DNA from: CBDFGK01 sp965247075
GTDB taxonomy: Bacteria > Pseudomonadota > Gammaproteobacteria > Pseudomonadales > Halieaceae
Direction of reading: 5' to 3'
Length of the DNA: 64,000 nucleotides
Assembly (NCBI GenBank): GCA_965247075.1
Contig: CBDFGK010000003.1
Location: 1,984,001 to 2,048,000, forward strand
Position 1 is the first letter of the stretch; the number at the start of each line of letters is the position of its first letter. This document shows, one piece after another, positions 1 through 8,097 of this stretch. The notes beneath the pieces are model-generated. The model did not search any database. It was not told where the DNA came from and saw only the letters and a program-made list of their open reading frames with translations. The translations under genes were made by a program, and so were the position numbers.

Positions 1-526
1 CTTCATTGGGCAATTGGTGATTGAGCTCGCACAGGTGGTTGAGCAAAGCCAGCACTGAGCGCCGGCTGCGTCGCGGCCGTACTTCCCTGTGTTCCTCGCC
101 GTTAAAGACCAGGCCGCCGACGCGATCGCCGTTTTGCAGCGAGGACCACGCTAACAGTGCCGCGATATGGCCGGCCAGTACAGACTTGCAGCAGGTTTGA
201 CTACCAAAGAACATGTCACGGCGCTGATCTACCACAACCAACACGGGTCGTTCTCGCTCCTCGCGAAAAATCTTGGTGTGGGCGGTGCCCGTGCGGGCAG
301 TGACGCGCCAGTCAATAGTGCGGATATCGTCGCCTGGCTGATAGGTTCTGACTTCTTCAAAATCAATACCGCGACCGCGAAAATTGGTTTTGTTAGGGCC
401 TGCCAGCATACTCAGGGCGCGTCGCCTCTGGTTGAGCTTGAGCTTGTCAGCGGCATAACGAGCTTCGATAAGCTGCTGTAGCTCGCAGTAGGCCCCCGCC
501 GCAGGACTGCTTAGCGATAGAGACAT
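1..526 (-). CDS. DUF58 domain protein (partial, C-terminus outside window)
   Basis: The gene begins with ATG at 524-526 and runs off the left edge, so about 175 N-terminal residues are visible. The protein contains the DUF58 signature region: a stretch reading GRGIDFEEVRTYQPGDDIR followed by TIDWRVTAR, then a strand-like VLVVVDQRRDM segment resembling the start of a von Willebrand A-type fold. DUF58 proteins are usually encoded directly after MoxR-type AAA ATPases, as here: its start lies 1 nt beyond the MoxR stop, so the two are almost certainly co-transcribed and translationally coupled. MoxR-DUF58 pairs are thought to act as chaperone modules for maturation of envelope or metal-dependent complexes. 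The partner here is unknown because the downstream genes are outside the window. Family assignment is confident, function is not. Confidence 0.85.
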   Translation of the reverse strand, partial: MSLSLSSPAAGAYCELQQLIEARYAADKLKLNQRRRALSMLAGPNKTNFRGRGIDFEEVRTYQPGDDIRTIDWRVTARTGTAHTKIFREERERPVLVVVDQRRDMFFGSQTCCKSVLAGHIAALLAWSSLQNGDRVGGLVFNGEEHREVRPRRSRRSVLALLNHLCELNHQLPNE

Positions 527-527
527 C

Positions 528-1484
528 TCAGGCAACCGGTACACTTTCCAGTAACGCATCTATAGCCAGGTCGGCATTTACGCCGTTGGCCTCTGCATCA
601 AAACTCAAGATCAGGCGATGACGCAGAACGTCGGCTGCCACCGCTTGCACATCATCAGGCGATACGAAGTCACTGCCGCGCAGCCAGGCGTTGGCACGGG
701 CGCAGCGATCGAGAGCGATAGTGGCTCTGGGGCTGCCGCCGTATTCCAGCCAGTGCTGCAAGTCATTGGAATAGGCACCCGGTTCACGACTGGCTATTAC
801 CAGCGCAACGATATAGTGCTCCACCGGCGCGGCCATATGCATGGACAGAATCTCCTGGCGGGCCTGGAAAATGGCTTGCTGGGACAGTTGTGCCGGTTGA
901 CTGGCCTGTGTATGGCTGTCCTCGCGCCGGGTCAGCCGCAAAATGTCCAGCTCCGCCTGGCGGTCTGGATAACCCACATTGACGTGCAGCAGAAAGCGGT
1001 CCAGTTGCGCTTCCGGCAGCGGGTAGGTGCCTTCCTGTTCGATCGGGTTTTGAGTAGCCATGACCAGGAATAACTCGGGCAGTTGATAGGTTTCACTACC
1101 CACGCTGACCTGTCGCTCCGCCATTGCCTCCAGCAGGGCTGACTGTACCTTGGCCGGCGCGCGGTTGATTTCATCGGCGAGAATAAGATTATTAAAGATC
1201 GGGCCACGCTGAAAATGAAAGCCGCCTTGCTGGGGCCGGTAAATTTCGGTGCCGGTTACATCTCCGGGCAGCAGGTCGGGCGTGAACTGAAGGCGATGGA
1301 AGTCACCTTCCATGCCATCGGCCAGGCACTTGATGGCCCTTGTTTTGGCCAGGCCGGGCGCACCTTCGACCAGTAAATGGCCATCTGCCAGCAGTGCCAT
1401 CAGTAGTCTTTGCACCAGTTGTTCCTGACCGATAATTTGTTCGCTCAACCACTGCCTCAATATGGTAATTTGTTCTCTGTGCAC
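528..1484 (-). CDS. MoxR-family AAA+ ATPase
   Basis: A 318-residue protein, the usual length for MoxR ATPases. Walker A is GAPGLAKT (about residues 41-48). Walker B with its MoxR-type continuation is LILADEINRAP, followed by the sensor-like MATQNPIEQEGTYPLPEAQ that is highly characteristic of the MoxR/RavA clade. MoxR ATPases remodel partner proteins, often together with DUF58 and VWA-domain proteins, and the DUF58 gene follows immediately downstream. The ATG at 1482-1484 faces gdhB across a 71-bp divergent gap, so both promoters must lie in that gap or overlap the coding starts. No start ambiguity affects the domain. Confidence 0.92.
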   Translation of the reverse strand: MHREQITILRQWLSEQIIGQEQLVQRLLMALLADGHLLVEGAPGLAKTRAIKCLADGMEGDFHRLQFTPDLLPGDVTGTEIYRPQQGGFHFQRGPIFNNLILADEINRAPAKVQSALLEAMAERQVSVGSETYQLPELFLVMATQNPIEQEGTYPLPEAQLDRFLLHVNVGYPDRQAELDILRLTRREDSHTQASQPAQLSQQAIFQARQEILSMHMAAPVEHYIVALVIASREPGAYSNDLQHWLEYGGSPRATIALDRCARANAWLRGSDFVSPDDVQAVAADVLRHRLILSFDAEANGVNADLAIDALLESVPVA

Positions 1485-1555
1485 GCCCTTGATTCTCCTT
1501 TACCATCACTCGCTGAAACCAGCGCCGGATTGTACCGAATTCGACTATCCTTGGC

Positions 1556-4500
1556 ATGTTTGGTTTCATTGGGGGCGACATGAACCGGGACAAGGGCAAG
1601 AACAAGCTGCTGCACGAATTGCAGCAAATGATCGCGAACCGTGCCGAGCCGGAACAGGCTCTGCTGGTAGACGCGCTGGCCAAGGCTTTTTACCGCGGAT
1701 TTCCGTCCAAGGATCTGCGTGATACGCAGGCGGATAATCTCTATGGCTTCATCTACGGGGCATTCCGCGCCGTGCAACGCTGGGACGCCGCCACCGTCAG
1801 GGTACGCATCTTTAATCCCGACCTGGAAAAGCACGGTTGGGAGAGCAACCATACGGTGGTGGTAATTATCTGCAGGGACATGCCGTTTCTGCTCGATTCG
1901 GCCCGGGGCGAGCTGAACCGGGGCAATGCGAACATACACAAGCTGCACGGCCAAAACTTCTCGCTCGAGAGGGACGCAGCCGGTGCTATTTCGGGCATAC
2001 AGAGTCGGCATGACGGTGCAGCCGTTAGCCTGATCTATTTTGAGATCGACCGCTGCTCGGACAATGATGAAGCTGCTGCCATGCGCTCAGCCCTGGAAGA
2101 TATCCTCGCTGAGGTGAATTGTGTGGTCGAAGACTTTCCGACCATGCGTGAAAAACTGTCAGAGGTTATTGCCCTGGTCAAGGCTGACACGCTGGTGGAG
2201 CAGGGACAACGACAGGAACATACTGCCTTCCTTGAATGGCTGGATGACAACCACTTGACCCTGCTCGGCTATGAGTGCCTGGGTGTGCAATATTCCAACG
2301 AGCGTATTCAGGTGCTGGATATTGAAGAGACGCGCCTGGGCCTTCTCAAACAACGTAGCACCAGTGGGCGTCTGGATTTGGGCAGGGATTTGCAATTGGC
2401 AGTTGCCGAGCCGGAATCCATGCTCGACAGGCAGCTAACATTTTCCAAATCGAGGATTCGATCGCGCGTGCACAGGTTTGCCTATCCTGATTACATAGAA
2501 ATTAACCAGTTCGATGAACTCGGGCAGGTCGTCCTGCAGCACCGATTCATGGGGCTTTATACCTTCTCTGTCTATTCAGAAAGCCCATCAAACATTCCCA
2601 TTGTGCGGCACAAGCTCACCCGGGTGATGGAAATTTCTGGCCTGGACACGAGTAATCATGAAGGCCGCGAGTTGGTGCGAGTACTGGAGATGTTTCCCCG
2701 CGATGAATTGTTCCAGGCAGACGCCCAGCAACTCTACGCAATGGCAACGGCGGTAAACCAGCTACAGGAGCGACGCCAGGTACGCCTGTTTGCGCGCGCA
2801 GACGCCCATGACAAGTTCTTCAATTGCATGGTTTATATGCCGCGTGATCGCTATACCACCGCGAAACGCATACTGATCCAGAACTTACTGTGTGAATCTA
2901 CCGGCGCCGTTGAGAGTGAATTTACTACCACTTTCTCTGAATCGGTGTTGGTGCGTGTGCATTTTGTGGTGTTGTTGCCGCCACAAGGGAAACTGGAGTT
3001 CGACCTGGATGAACTGGAGCAGTCAATTGTTGCGACCATACAATCCTGGGAAGATCGTTTTCGGGGGCGATTGATAGAGGAACACGGCGAAGAGCACGGT
3101 GCTGAATATGCCGATCGCTTTGGCGGTGGATTCCCGGCCGGTTACCGGGATGTCTTTGATCCTCGGGTCGCGGTAATGGATTTGGGGCGGATTGTTAATC
3201 TTGTTGACGGCAAAAAACTGGAGATGAGTTTTTACCGCCGGGTTGATGAAGATGACGACCGGTTGAGATTCCGTCTGTTCCGACAGCATCGCTCACTGCC
3301 ACTGTCTGACGTGCTACCCGTATTGGAAAATTTGGGCTTGCGGGTGGTGGCTGAAACTCCCTACGGCGTGCACGAAAAGGATGGTGACGTATTCTGGATA
3401 CAGGATTTTAGCCTGCACTACTCCCTGGGTGGTCATATAGAGCTGGAGAAAGTTCGCGACGAATTCACCGACGCGTTTGCACGCATATGGTTTGGTGAGG
3501 CGGAAAGTGACAGCTTCAACCGACTGTTGTTGGGTACCCAGATAAACTGGCGTGAGATCGCCTTGCTGCGTGCCTATGCCAAATACCTGAAGCAGATTAA
3601 TTTCGGCTTTAGCCCCAAATACATGGCCGAGACGCTGGCGCAGCATTTGCACATTACCGGCTCCATTGTTGAGTTGTTCCTGACGCGCTTTGACCCTGAC
3701 CTGGAAGGGGATGATGAGTGGCGCGAACGCAGGGCGGCAGAGGTGCACGAACGCATTATCGCCTCTCTGGAGAACGTCGAAAACCTCGGCCAGGACAGGA
3801 TAATTCGCCAGTACCTAGCGGTGATAATGGCCACCCTGCGCACTAATTTCTTCCAGTGTGACAGCGAGGGGCAGCGACACGGCTATTTTTCTTTCAAGAT
3901 GGAGTCCGCAAGGATTCCGGAGATGCCCAGGCCGCGACCGGAATACGAAATTTTTGTCTATTCCCCGGCGGTGGAAGGTGTACACCTGCGCGGTGGCAAA
4001 GTAGCCAGGGGCGGCTTGCGCTGGTCAGACCGACACGAAGATTTCAGGACGGAAGTGTTGGGCCTGGTCAAGGCACAGCAGGTTAAAAACGCCGTTATCG
4101 TACCGGTGGGAGCCAAGGGTGGATTCGTCTGCAAGCGGCCCATGCCCAATGCCGGCAGGGAAGAGCTACAGGCGGAGGGAAGACGTTGTTACCGCACATT
4201 TATTCACGGTCTGCTGGATATCACCGACAATCTCGTTGAGGGTGAGGTGCTTGCACCACCGGGCGTAGTGCGCAAGGATTCCGATGATACCTATCTGGTA
4301 GTTGCAGCCGACAAAGGCACGGCTACCTTTTCTGATATTGCCAATGAGATATCAGAAAAATATAACTTTTGGTTGGGCGACGCTTTTGCTTCCGGCGGCA
4401 GTGTTGGGTATGACCATAAAAAGATGGGCATTACTGCCCGCGGTGCATGGGTTTCCGTGCTGCGGCATTTCCGGGAGACAGGCATCAATATTCAGGATAC

Positions 4501-6412
4501 CGATTTTACCGTAGTCGGTATCGGCGATATGGCCGGCGATGTTTTCGGCAATGGCATGCTGCTTTCCGAACATATTCAGCTACTGGCCGCCTTCAATCAC
4601 ATACATATCTTTATCGACCCCAATCCGGAGGCGGCCGCTGGTTTTGTAGAGCGCCGGCGCCTGTTTAATCTGGACCGCTCCAGTTGGAAAGATTACCGGG
4701 CTGATCTTATTTCCGCTGGTGGCGGCGTCTTCAACCGCTCCGCCAAATCCATTCCCGTTAGCCCGGAAATGCAGCAGCGCTTTGGTATAGAGGAAGAGGC
4801 GCTGACGCCCACAGAATTGATATCAGCACTGCTTAAGTCGCCGGTAGACTTGCTGTGGAACGGCGGCATTGGCACCTATGTCAAGTCCAGCTCAGAACAA
4901 CATGGCGAGGTGGGTGATAAAGCCAATGACGCCCTGCGTGTGGATGGAGCTGACCTGCGTTGTAAGGTGGTCGGTGAGGCCGGCAACCTCGGCCTGACAC
5001 AACTGGGGCGTGTTGAATACGCCCTCGGTGGTGGTCGTTGCAATACAGACTTTATTGACAATGCCGGCGGCGTTGATTGTTCGGACCACGAGGTAAATAT
5101 CAAGATATTACTCAATGCGGTCGTTGCCAGAGGAGACCTCACCGCCAATCATCGCAATCGTTTTCTGGAAGATATGACAGACAGCGTTACCGATCTGGTG
5201 TTGGAAAATAATTATCGCCAGGTCCAGGCGATTAGCCTGGCTGAGAGTGAATCTGTACATCGCACGGGTGAATACAGGAAGCTCATTAATCGACTGGAGG
5301 AGACCGAGCGGCTCGATCGCGCACTGGAGTTTTTGCCCTCCGACGAAGAACTGCTGGAGCGCCAGGTACAGGGACAGGGACTGACACGACCGGAGCTGGC
5401 TGTGCTGGTTTCCTATAGTAAGGGCATATTGAAAGAGGATTTGATTAGCTCCACTTTTACCAACGATGGTTATCTGAGTCGCGCCATCGAAGGCGCGTTC
5501 CCGCCACGTTTGCTGGAAACTTACGGAGAAGAGGTTTATGCACATGGCCTGCGGCGCGAAATCATTGCCACCCAGATTGCCAACGATCTGATCAATCGGG
5601 TCGGCGTCAGTTTTGTGGGTCGGCTGGCCAGTTCAACCGGGTCCACCGCTGCCGAAATATCTGCGGCCTATGTAACAACCCGCGATATTTTTGGCCTGGA
5701 AGCGCAGTGGCGGGCAATTGAAGAGTTGGATTATATAGCCGACCCGGCGGTACAAACTGCTCTTATGGCTGAACTGGTGCGGCTGGCCAGGCGCGGTGCC
5801 CGCTGGCTGTTGCGTAACCGGCGTCATGAACTGGACCCCACCCAGGCCATCGCTGAGTTTCAACCCGGCGTGGCAGAGCTTGGATCGGCCTTGCCCGGTT
5901 TGATAGGCGGGCAAGCTGCCGAGGTTGTGCGCAACACCTACCAACAGCTAATCGATCAAAAGGTCGGTAATGAGTTGGCCCAGTTCGTGGCAGGTAGCCA
6001 ACATTTATATGCCTCCATGGGTATTATCGAGGCGGCGCGGGATATAGAGGCGACCCCCATGGAGGTCGCCGAACTGTTTTTCATGCTCGGAGAACAACTG
6101 GAACTGGATTGGTTTGCCTCGCTGATTACCGCCACAAAAGTTGACAATGAATGGCAGGCGCTGGCGCGGGACACGTACCTGGAGGACCTCGAATGGCAGC
6201 AGCGTTCGCTGGCCGTGGGGGCACTGAAGCATATTTGTGAAAAGCGCGACGCGGGACTTTGTATTGAACGATGGATGCAGCAGGAAAGCGTATTGCTGGG
6301 CCGCTGGCAAGATATGTTGTCAGAGTTACATGCCGTTGTTACCCCGGATTTTGCCATGTTTGCGGTGGCAAACCGCGAGCTGCTGGACCTGGCCCAGAGT
6401 AGCTTGCATTAA
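1556..6412 (+). CDS. gdhB: NAD-specific glutamate dehydrogenase (180-kDa class)
   Basis: The protein has 1618 residues, matching the large NAD-dependent glutamate dehydrogenases of Pseudomonas and related proteobacteria. It converts glutamate to 2-oxoglutarate and ammonium in the cytoplasm. The N-terminal half contains regulatory ACT-like segments of this family. The catalytic part near residues 810-860 has the hallmark RGGLRWSDRHEDFRTEV, then VKNAVIVPVGAKGGF. A glycine-rich nucleotide-binding segment (VVGIGDMAGDVFGNGML, about residues 985-1000) and GEAGNLGLTQLGR further on also match the family. Two in-frame ATGs are possible starts: 1556 and 1580 (MNRDKGK). The second resembles typical N-termini of the family, so the true start could be 8 residues later. 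It is a single-gene unit, divergent from moxR and convergent with rmf. Confidence 0.95.
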   Translation: MFGFIGGDMNRDKGKNKLLHELQQMIANRAEPEQALLVDALAKAFYRGFPSKDLRDTQADNLYGFIYGAFRAVQRWDAATVRVRIFNPDLEKHGWESNHTVVVIICRDMPFLLDSARGELNRGNANIHKLHGQNFSLERDAAGAISGIQSRHDGAAVSLIYFEIDRCSDNDEAAAMRSALEDILAEVNCVVEDFPTMREKLSEVIALVKADTLVEQGQRQEHTAFLEWLDDNHLTLLGYECLGVQYSNERIQVLDIEETRLGLLKQRSTSGRLDLGRDLQLAVAEPESMLDRQLTFSKSRIRSRVHRFAYPDYIEINQFDELGQVVLQHRFMGLYTFSVYSESPSNIPIVRHKLTRVMEISGLDTSNHEGRELVRVLEMFPRDELFQADAQQLYAMATAVNQLQERRQVRLFARADAHDKFFNCMVYMPRDRYTTAKRILIQNLLCESTGAVESEFTTTFSESVLVRVHFVVLLPPQGKLEFDLDELEQSIVATIQSWEDRFRGRLIEEHGEEHGAEYADRFGGGFPAGYRDVFDPRVAVMDLGRIVNLVDGKKLEMSFYRRVDEDDDRLRFRLFRQHRSLPLSDVLPVLENLGLRVVAETPYGVHEKDGDVFWIQDFSLHYSLGGHIELEKVRDEFTDAFARIWFGEAESDSFNRLLLGTQINWREIALLRAYAKYLKQINFGFSPKYMAETLAQHLHITGSIVELFLTRFDPDLEGDDEWRERRAAEVHERIIASLENVENLGQDRIIRQYLAVIMATLRTNFFQCDSEGQRHGYFSFKMESARIPEMPRPRPEYEIFVYSPAVEGVHLRGGKVARGGLRWSDRHEDFRTEVLGLVKAQQVKNAVIVPVGAKGGFVCKRPMPNAGREELQAEGRRCYRTFIHGLLDITDNLVEGEVLAPPGVVRKDSDDTYLVVAADKGTATFSDIANEISEKYNFWLGDAFASGGSVGYDHKKMGITARGAWVSVLRHFRETGINIQDTDFTVVGIGDMAGDVFGNGMLLSEHIQLLAAFNHIHIFIDPNPEAAAGFVERRRLFNLDRSSWKDYRADLISAGGGVFNRSAKSIPVSPEMQQRFGIEEEALTPTELISALLKSPVDLLWNGGIGTYVKSSSEQHGEVGDKANDALRVDGADLRCKVVGEAGNLGLTQLGRVEYALGGGRCNTDFIDNAGGVDCSDHEVNIKILLNAVVARGDLTANHRNRFLEDMTDSVTDLVLENNYRQVQAISLAESESVHRTGEYRKLINRLEETERLDRALEFLPSDEELLERQVQGQGLTRPELAVLVSYSKGILKEDLISSTFTNDGYLSRAIEGAFPPRLLETYGEEVYAHGLRREIIATQIANDLINRVGVSFVGRLASSTGSTAAEISAAYVTTRDIFGLEAQWRAIEELDYIADPAVQTALMAELVRLARRGARWLLRNRRHELDPTQAIAEFQPGVAELGSALPGLIGGQAAEVVRNTYQQLIDQKVGNELAQFVAGSQHLYASMGIIEAARDIEATPMEVAELFFMLGEQLELDWFASLITATKVDNEWQALARDTYLEDLEWQQRSLAVGALKHICEKRDAGLCIERWMQQESVLLGRWQDMLSELHAVVTPDFAMFAVANRELLDLAQSSLH

Positions 6413-6437
6413 GGTTTACGGGTGTTGCGGGGTTTAG

Positions 6438-6641
6438 CTACTGCTGCTCCACCCGATGCACACCGGATACTCCGGTGTATCCATCCCATTGATCACTGCG
6501 TCCTTCGCGCCAACCCGAGAGCCAGAACTGGCGTTGTGCCTCGGCGGCGTGTGGGCATGTTTCAAGAGATTTTCCGTCCAGGCCAGCGTGGTAGCCTCTG
6601 TGGAAAGCGCGGTTGTTCATATCACGTTTTTGTCTTCTCAT
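6438..6641 (-). CDS. rmf: Ribosome modulation factor
   Basis: A 67-residue basic protein. Its N-terminus reads MRRQKRDMNNRAFHRGYHAG and it contains the conserved CPH and WLSGWREGRSD segments, matching RMF of enteric bacteria, which dimerises 70S ribosomes into inactive 100S particles in stationary phase. A good Shine-Dalgarno sequence (AAGGAGA) lies just upstream of the ATG. The protein is about ten residues longer at the C-terminus than the E. coli form. It converges with gdhB, with 25 bp between stop codons. The AT-rich 225 bp upstream (6642-6866) holds no recognisable gene and presumably carries the growth-phase-regulated promoter. I could not assign a specific -10/-35 pair there. Confidence 0.93.
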   Translation of the reverse strand: MRRQKRDMNNRAFHRGYHAGLDGKSLETCPHAAEAQRQFWLSGWREGRSDQWDGYTGVSGVHRVEQQ

Positions 6642-6866
6642 ACCTGTCTCCTTACCGCTATGTATTTAATTTACCCCAACTCAGAGTGCCGCGTCGACTA
6701 ACAATTTGACCCTAAAGCCAAATTCTTTATAACTGTTTATTATCAATCGGTTGCGGGTTAAAATCCCTGTAATATCAATTACATAGCAATAAAAAAATAG
6801 AGTAAAAGCGTGTCGCGTTGAGACACGAAAAGGCAGGGTAAGACAGGGCCAGAGTACTAATGGGGA

Positions 6867-6965
6867 GTAAGCGCCGTTAAATCAGCACCTGTTTTTCCTA
6901 ACAGGTTCGGGCCAGTGCAACCTGCTATAGTTTGGTGGAATCGGCAAAAGCGAACGACCTTGAGC
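6867..6965 (+). mobile_element. IS66-family relic: one terminal repeat joined to a tnpC fragment
   Basis: GTAAGCGCCGTTAAATCAGC at 6867 is an IS66-type terminal repeat. About 50 bp are almost identical, in inverted orientation, to the right end of the IS66 relic at 22212-23206. After the shared GGTTCGGGCCAG the sequence jumps into the C-terminal part of tnpC (translated YSLVESAKAND), which corresponds to 22365-22400 of the other relic. The element has therefore lost nearly all its interior. The breakpoint lies at a GCCAG shared by both parental segments. It is non-functional and marks the edge of the accessory insert. Confidence 0.75.
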
Positions 6966-7165
6966 GAGCCAATGGCACCAGCCGTTATGAGTTTTACCCG
7001 CTGTATGAAGGGCGCTTGACGGTGGCCGCAATCAACCAAGAACCGGTTCATTACCAATGGACCTATAATCATTACCGGCCAAACAACGTAACCATGCTTC
7101 CCGAAGAAATTCATAGCCGCCCGCCGACCTGCTCGCCAGAGCATTGGCAAGGGCGGCGGTGAAAA
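6966..7165 (+). pseudogene. C-terminal relic of a DDE integrase-type transposase (IS481-like)
   Basis: Immediately after the IS66 fragment, and in the same reading frame, the translation ERANGTSRYEFYPLYEGRL, then VAAINQEP and WTYNHYRPN, resembles the C-terminal end of rve/DDE transposases of the IS481 or IS3 type, which typically read YNxxRPHxALG there. No N-terminal or catalytic part is present. The frame ends at a TGA at about 7160. It is a remnant only. The family is judged from a short, diverged stretch, so the exact class is uncertain. Confidence 0.5.
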
Positions 7166-7176
7166 CCTGTGTTGGC

Positions 7177-8097
7177 TCACCCCTGTTTCTTCTTAAGCGA
7201 ACGCAAGACATCCTCAAACATCTCGTGATGTTCCAGCAACGCAGAGCGTAAAATCCGCATATCCTCAGTTGTTAGTTCCTTTCCTGATCGATCAAGTATC
7301 TTCCGTGAAAAGCCATCTCGCTCCACGGTGACATGGGCCATATCATTGCGCTTCGGTATTGTGTCGTTCGCGTAGCGCGACATGGCCTTTTGCTCCTTAC
7401 CATGGATTCCTAACTGTTTCAGAATCTCCCTGAAGAGACTAAGTCGATAAGTACTTGAATAGACATTGTGAATATTTAGGATCTCCGAAATTTCCTTCGC
7501 TTCAGAAATGCGGGTGCAGTTATTAGAAAATTGTTCTTTAATCTTATCCAACTGCTTTCCAATAATTTTGAATGCGGCAGCAACCGTCTTTTGGTTTGCC
7601 TTTTTAAGAACACATATCAGGGACTCATTGACGAACTCGTCGATCTCGCTCGTTGCCCCCATTACGATGCCACGAGAGTGGTCTATATCAAGCACCTTCT
7701 TGACCAAGACATCAAAAACATGAATGACTGTATCGGGTAGACCGGCCCTGTCGCAACAGAACACGCCGTGGATCTTGTTCCGAGCAACGATCTCAGTTAA
7801 ATCTTTAGCCTGAGCGGAGTAGAAAACAATATCCTTGTAAGGAAACGTATCCCGCACCATTTCGAGACCCACTTCACCGTTTGGTTCATCGCCAAAGTCA
7901 TAGTCCATTAGAATGAGGTCGATGTGATCGCCATAAATGTCATCGCCAATATAACTTGCAGCTTTTTTGATTGAGGTCGCCATTTCTGTTTGGAGCTTAA
8001 ACCCCTGCTTCCGCATGAGCCTCTCAATCCCCTCGCGCTGCGCTTTTATCGCTTTAGGCTGGTCCTCAACCCATAGAATGTTAAAATCCAGTCTCAT
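7177..8097 (-). CDS. Receiver-domain protein with C-terminal HEPN-like domain (candidate effector)
   Basis: The 306-residue protein has two parts. Residues 1-130 look like a response-regulator receiver domain: acidic pair E11-D12 after a hydrophobic strand (ILWVED), probable phospho-acceptor D65 in LILMDYD, and S94 in the switch position (VFYSAQA). The usual conserved lysine near residue 115 is replaced (VFCCDRAG). Residues 150-306 are predicted mostly helical with no DNA-binding output motif. They contain R250-N-D-M-A-H255, which fits the R-[NHD]-x3-H catalytic motif of HEPN ribonucleases, followed by a further long helix, as in HEPN domains. The gene overlaps the upstream ATPase/kinase gene by 4 bp (ATGA), so the two are translationally coupled. 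I infer that the C-terminal domain is an RNase or toxin gated by the receiver. The receiver assignment is solid; HEPN is a motif-level proposal. Confidence 0.72.
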   Translation of the reverse strand: MRLDFNILWVEDQPKAIKAQREGIERLMRKQGFKLQTEMATSIKKAASYIGDDIYGDHIDLILMDYDFGDEPNGEVGLEMVRDTFPYKDIVFYSAQAKDLTEIVARNKIHGVFCCDRAGLPDTVIHVFDVLVKKVLDIDHSRGIVMGATSEIDEFVNESLICVLKKANQKTVAAAFKIIGKQLDKIKEQFSNNCTRISEAKEISEILNIHNVYSSTYRLSLFREILKQLGIHGKEQKAMSRYANDTIPKRNDMAHVTVERDGFSRKILDRSGKELTTEDMRILRSALLEHHEMFEDVLRSLKKKQG

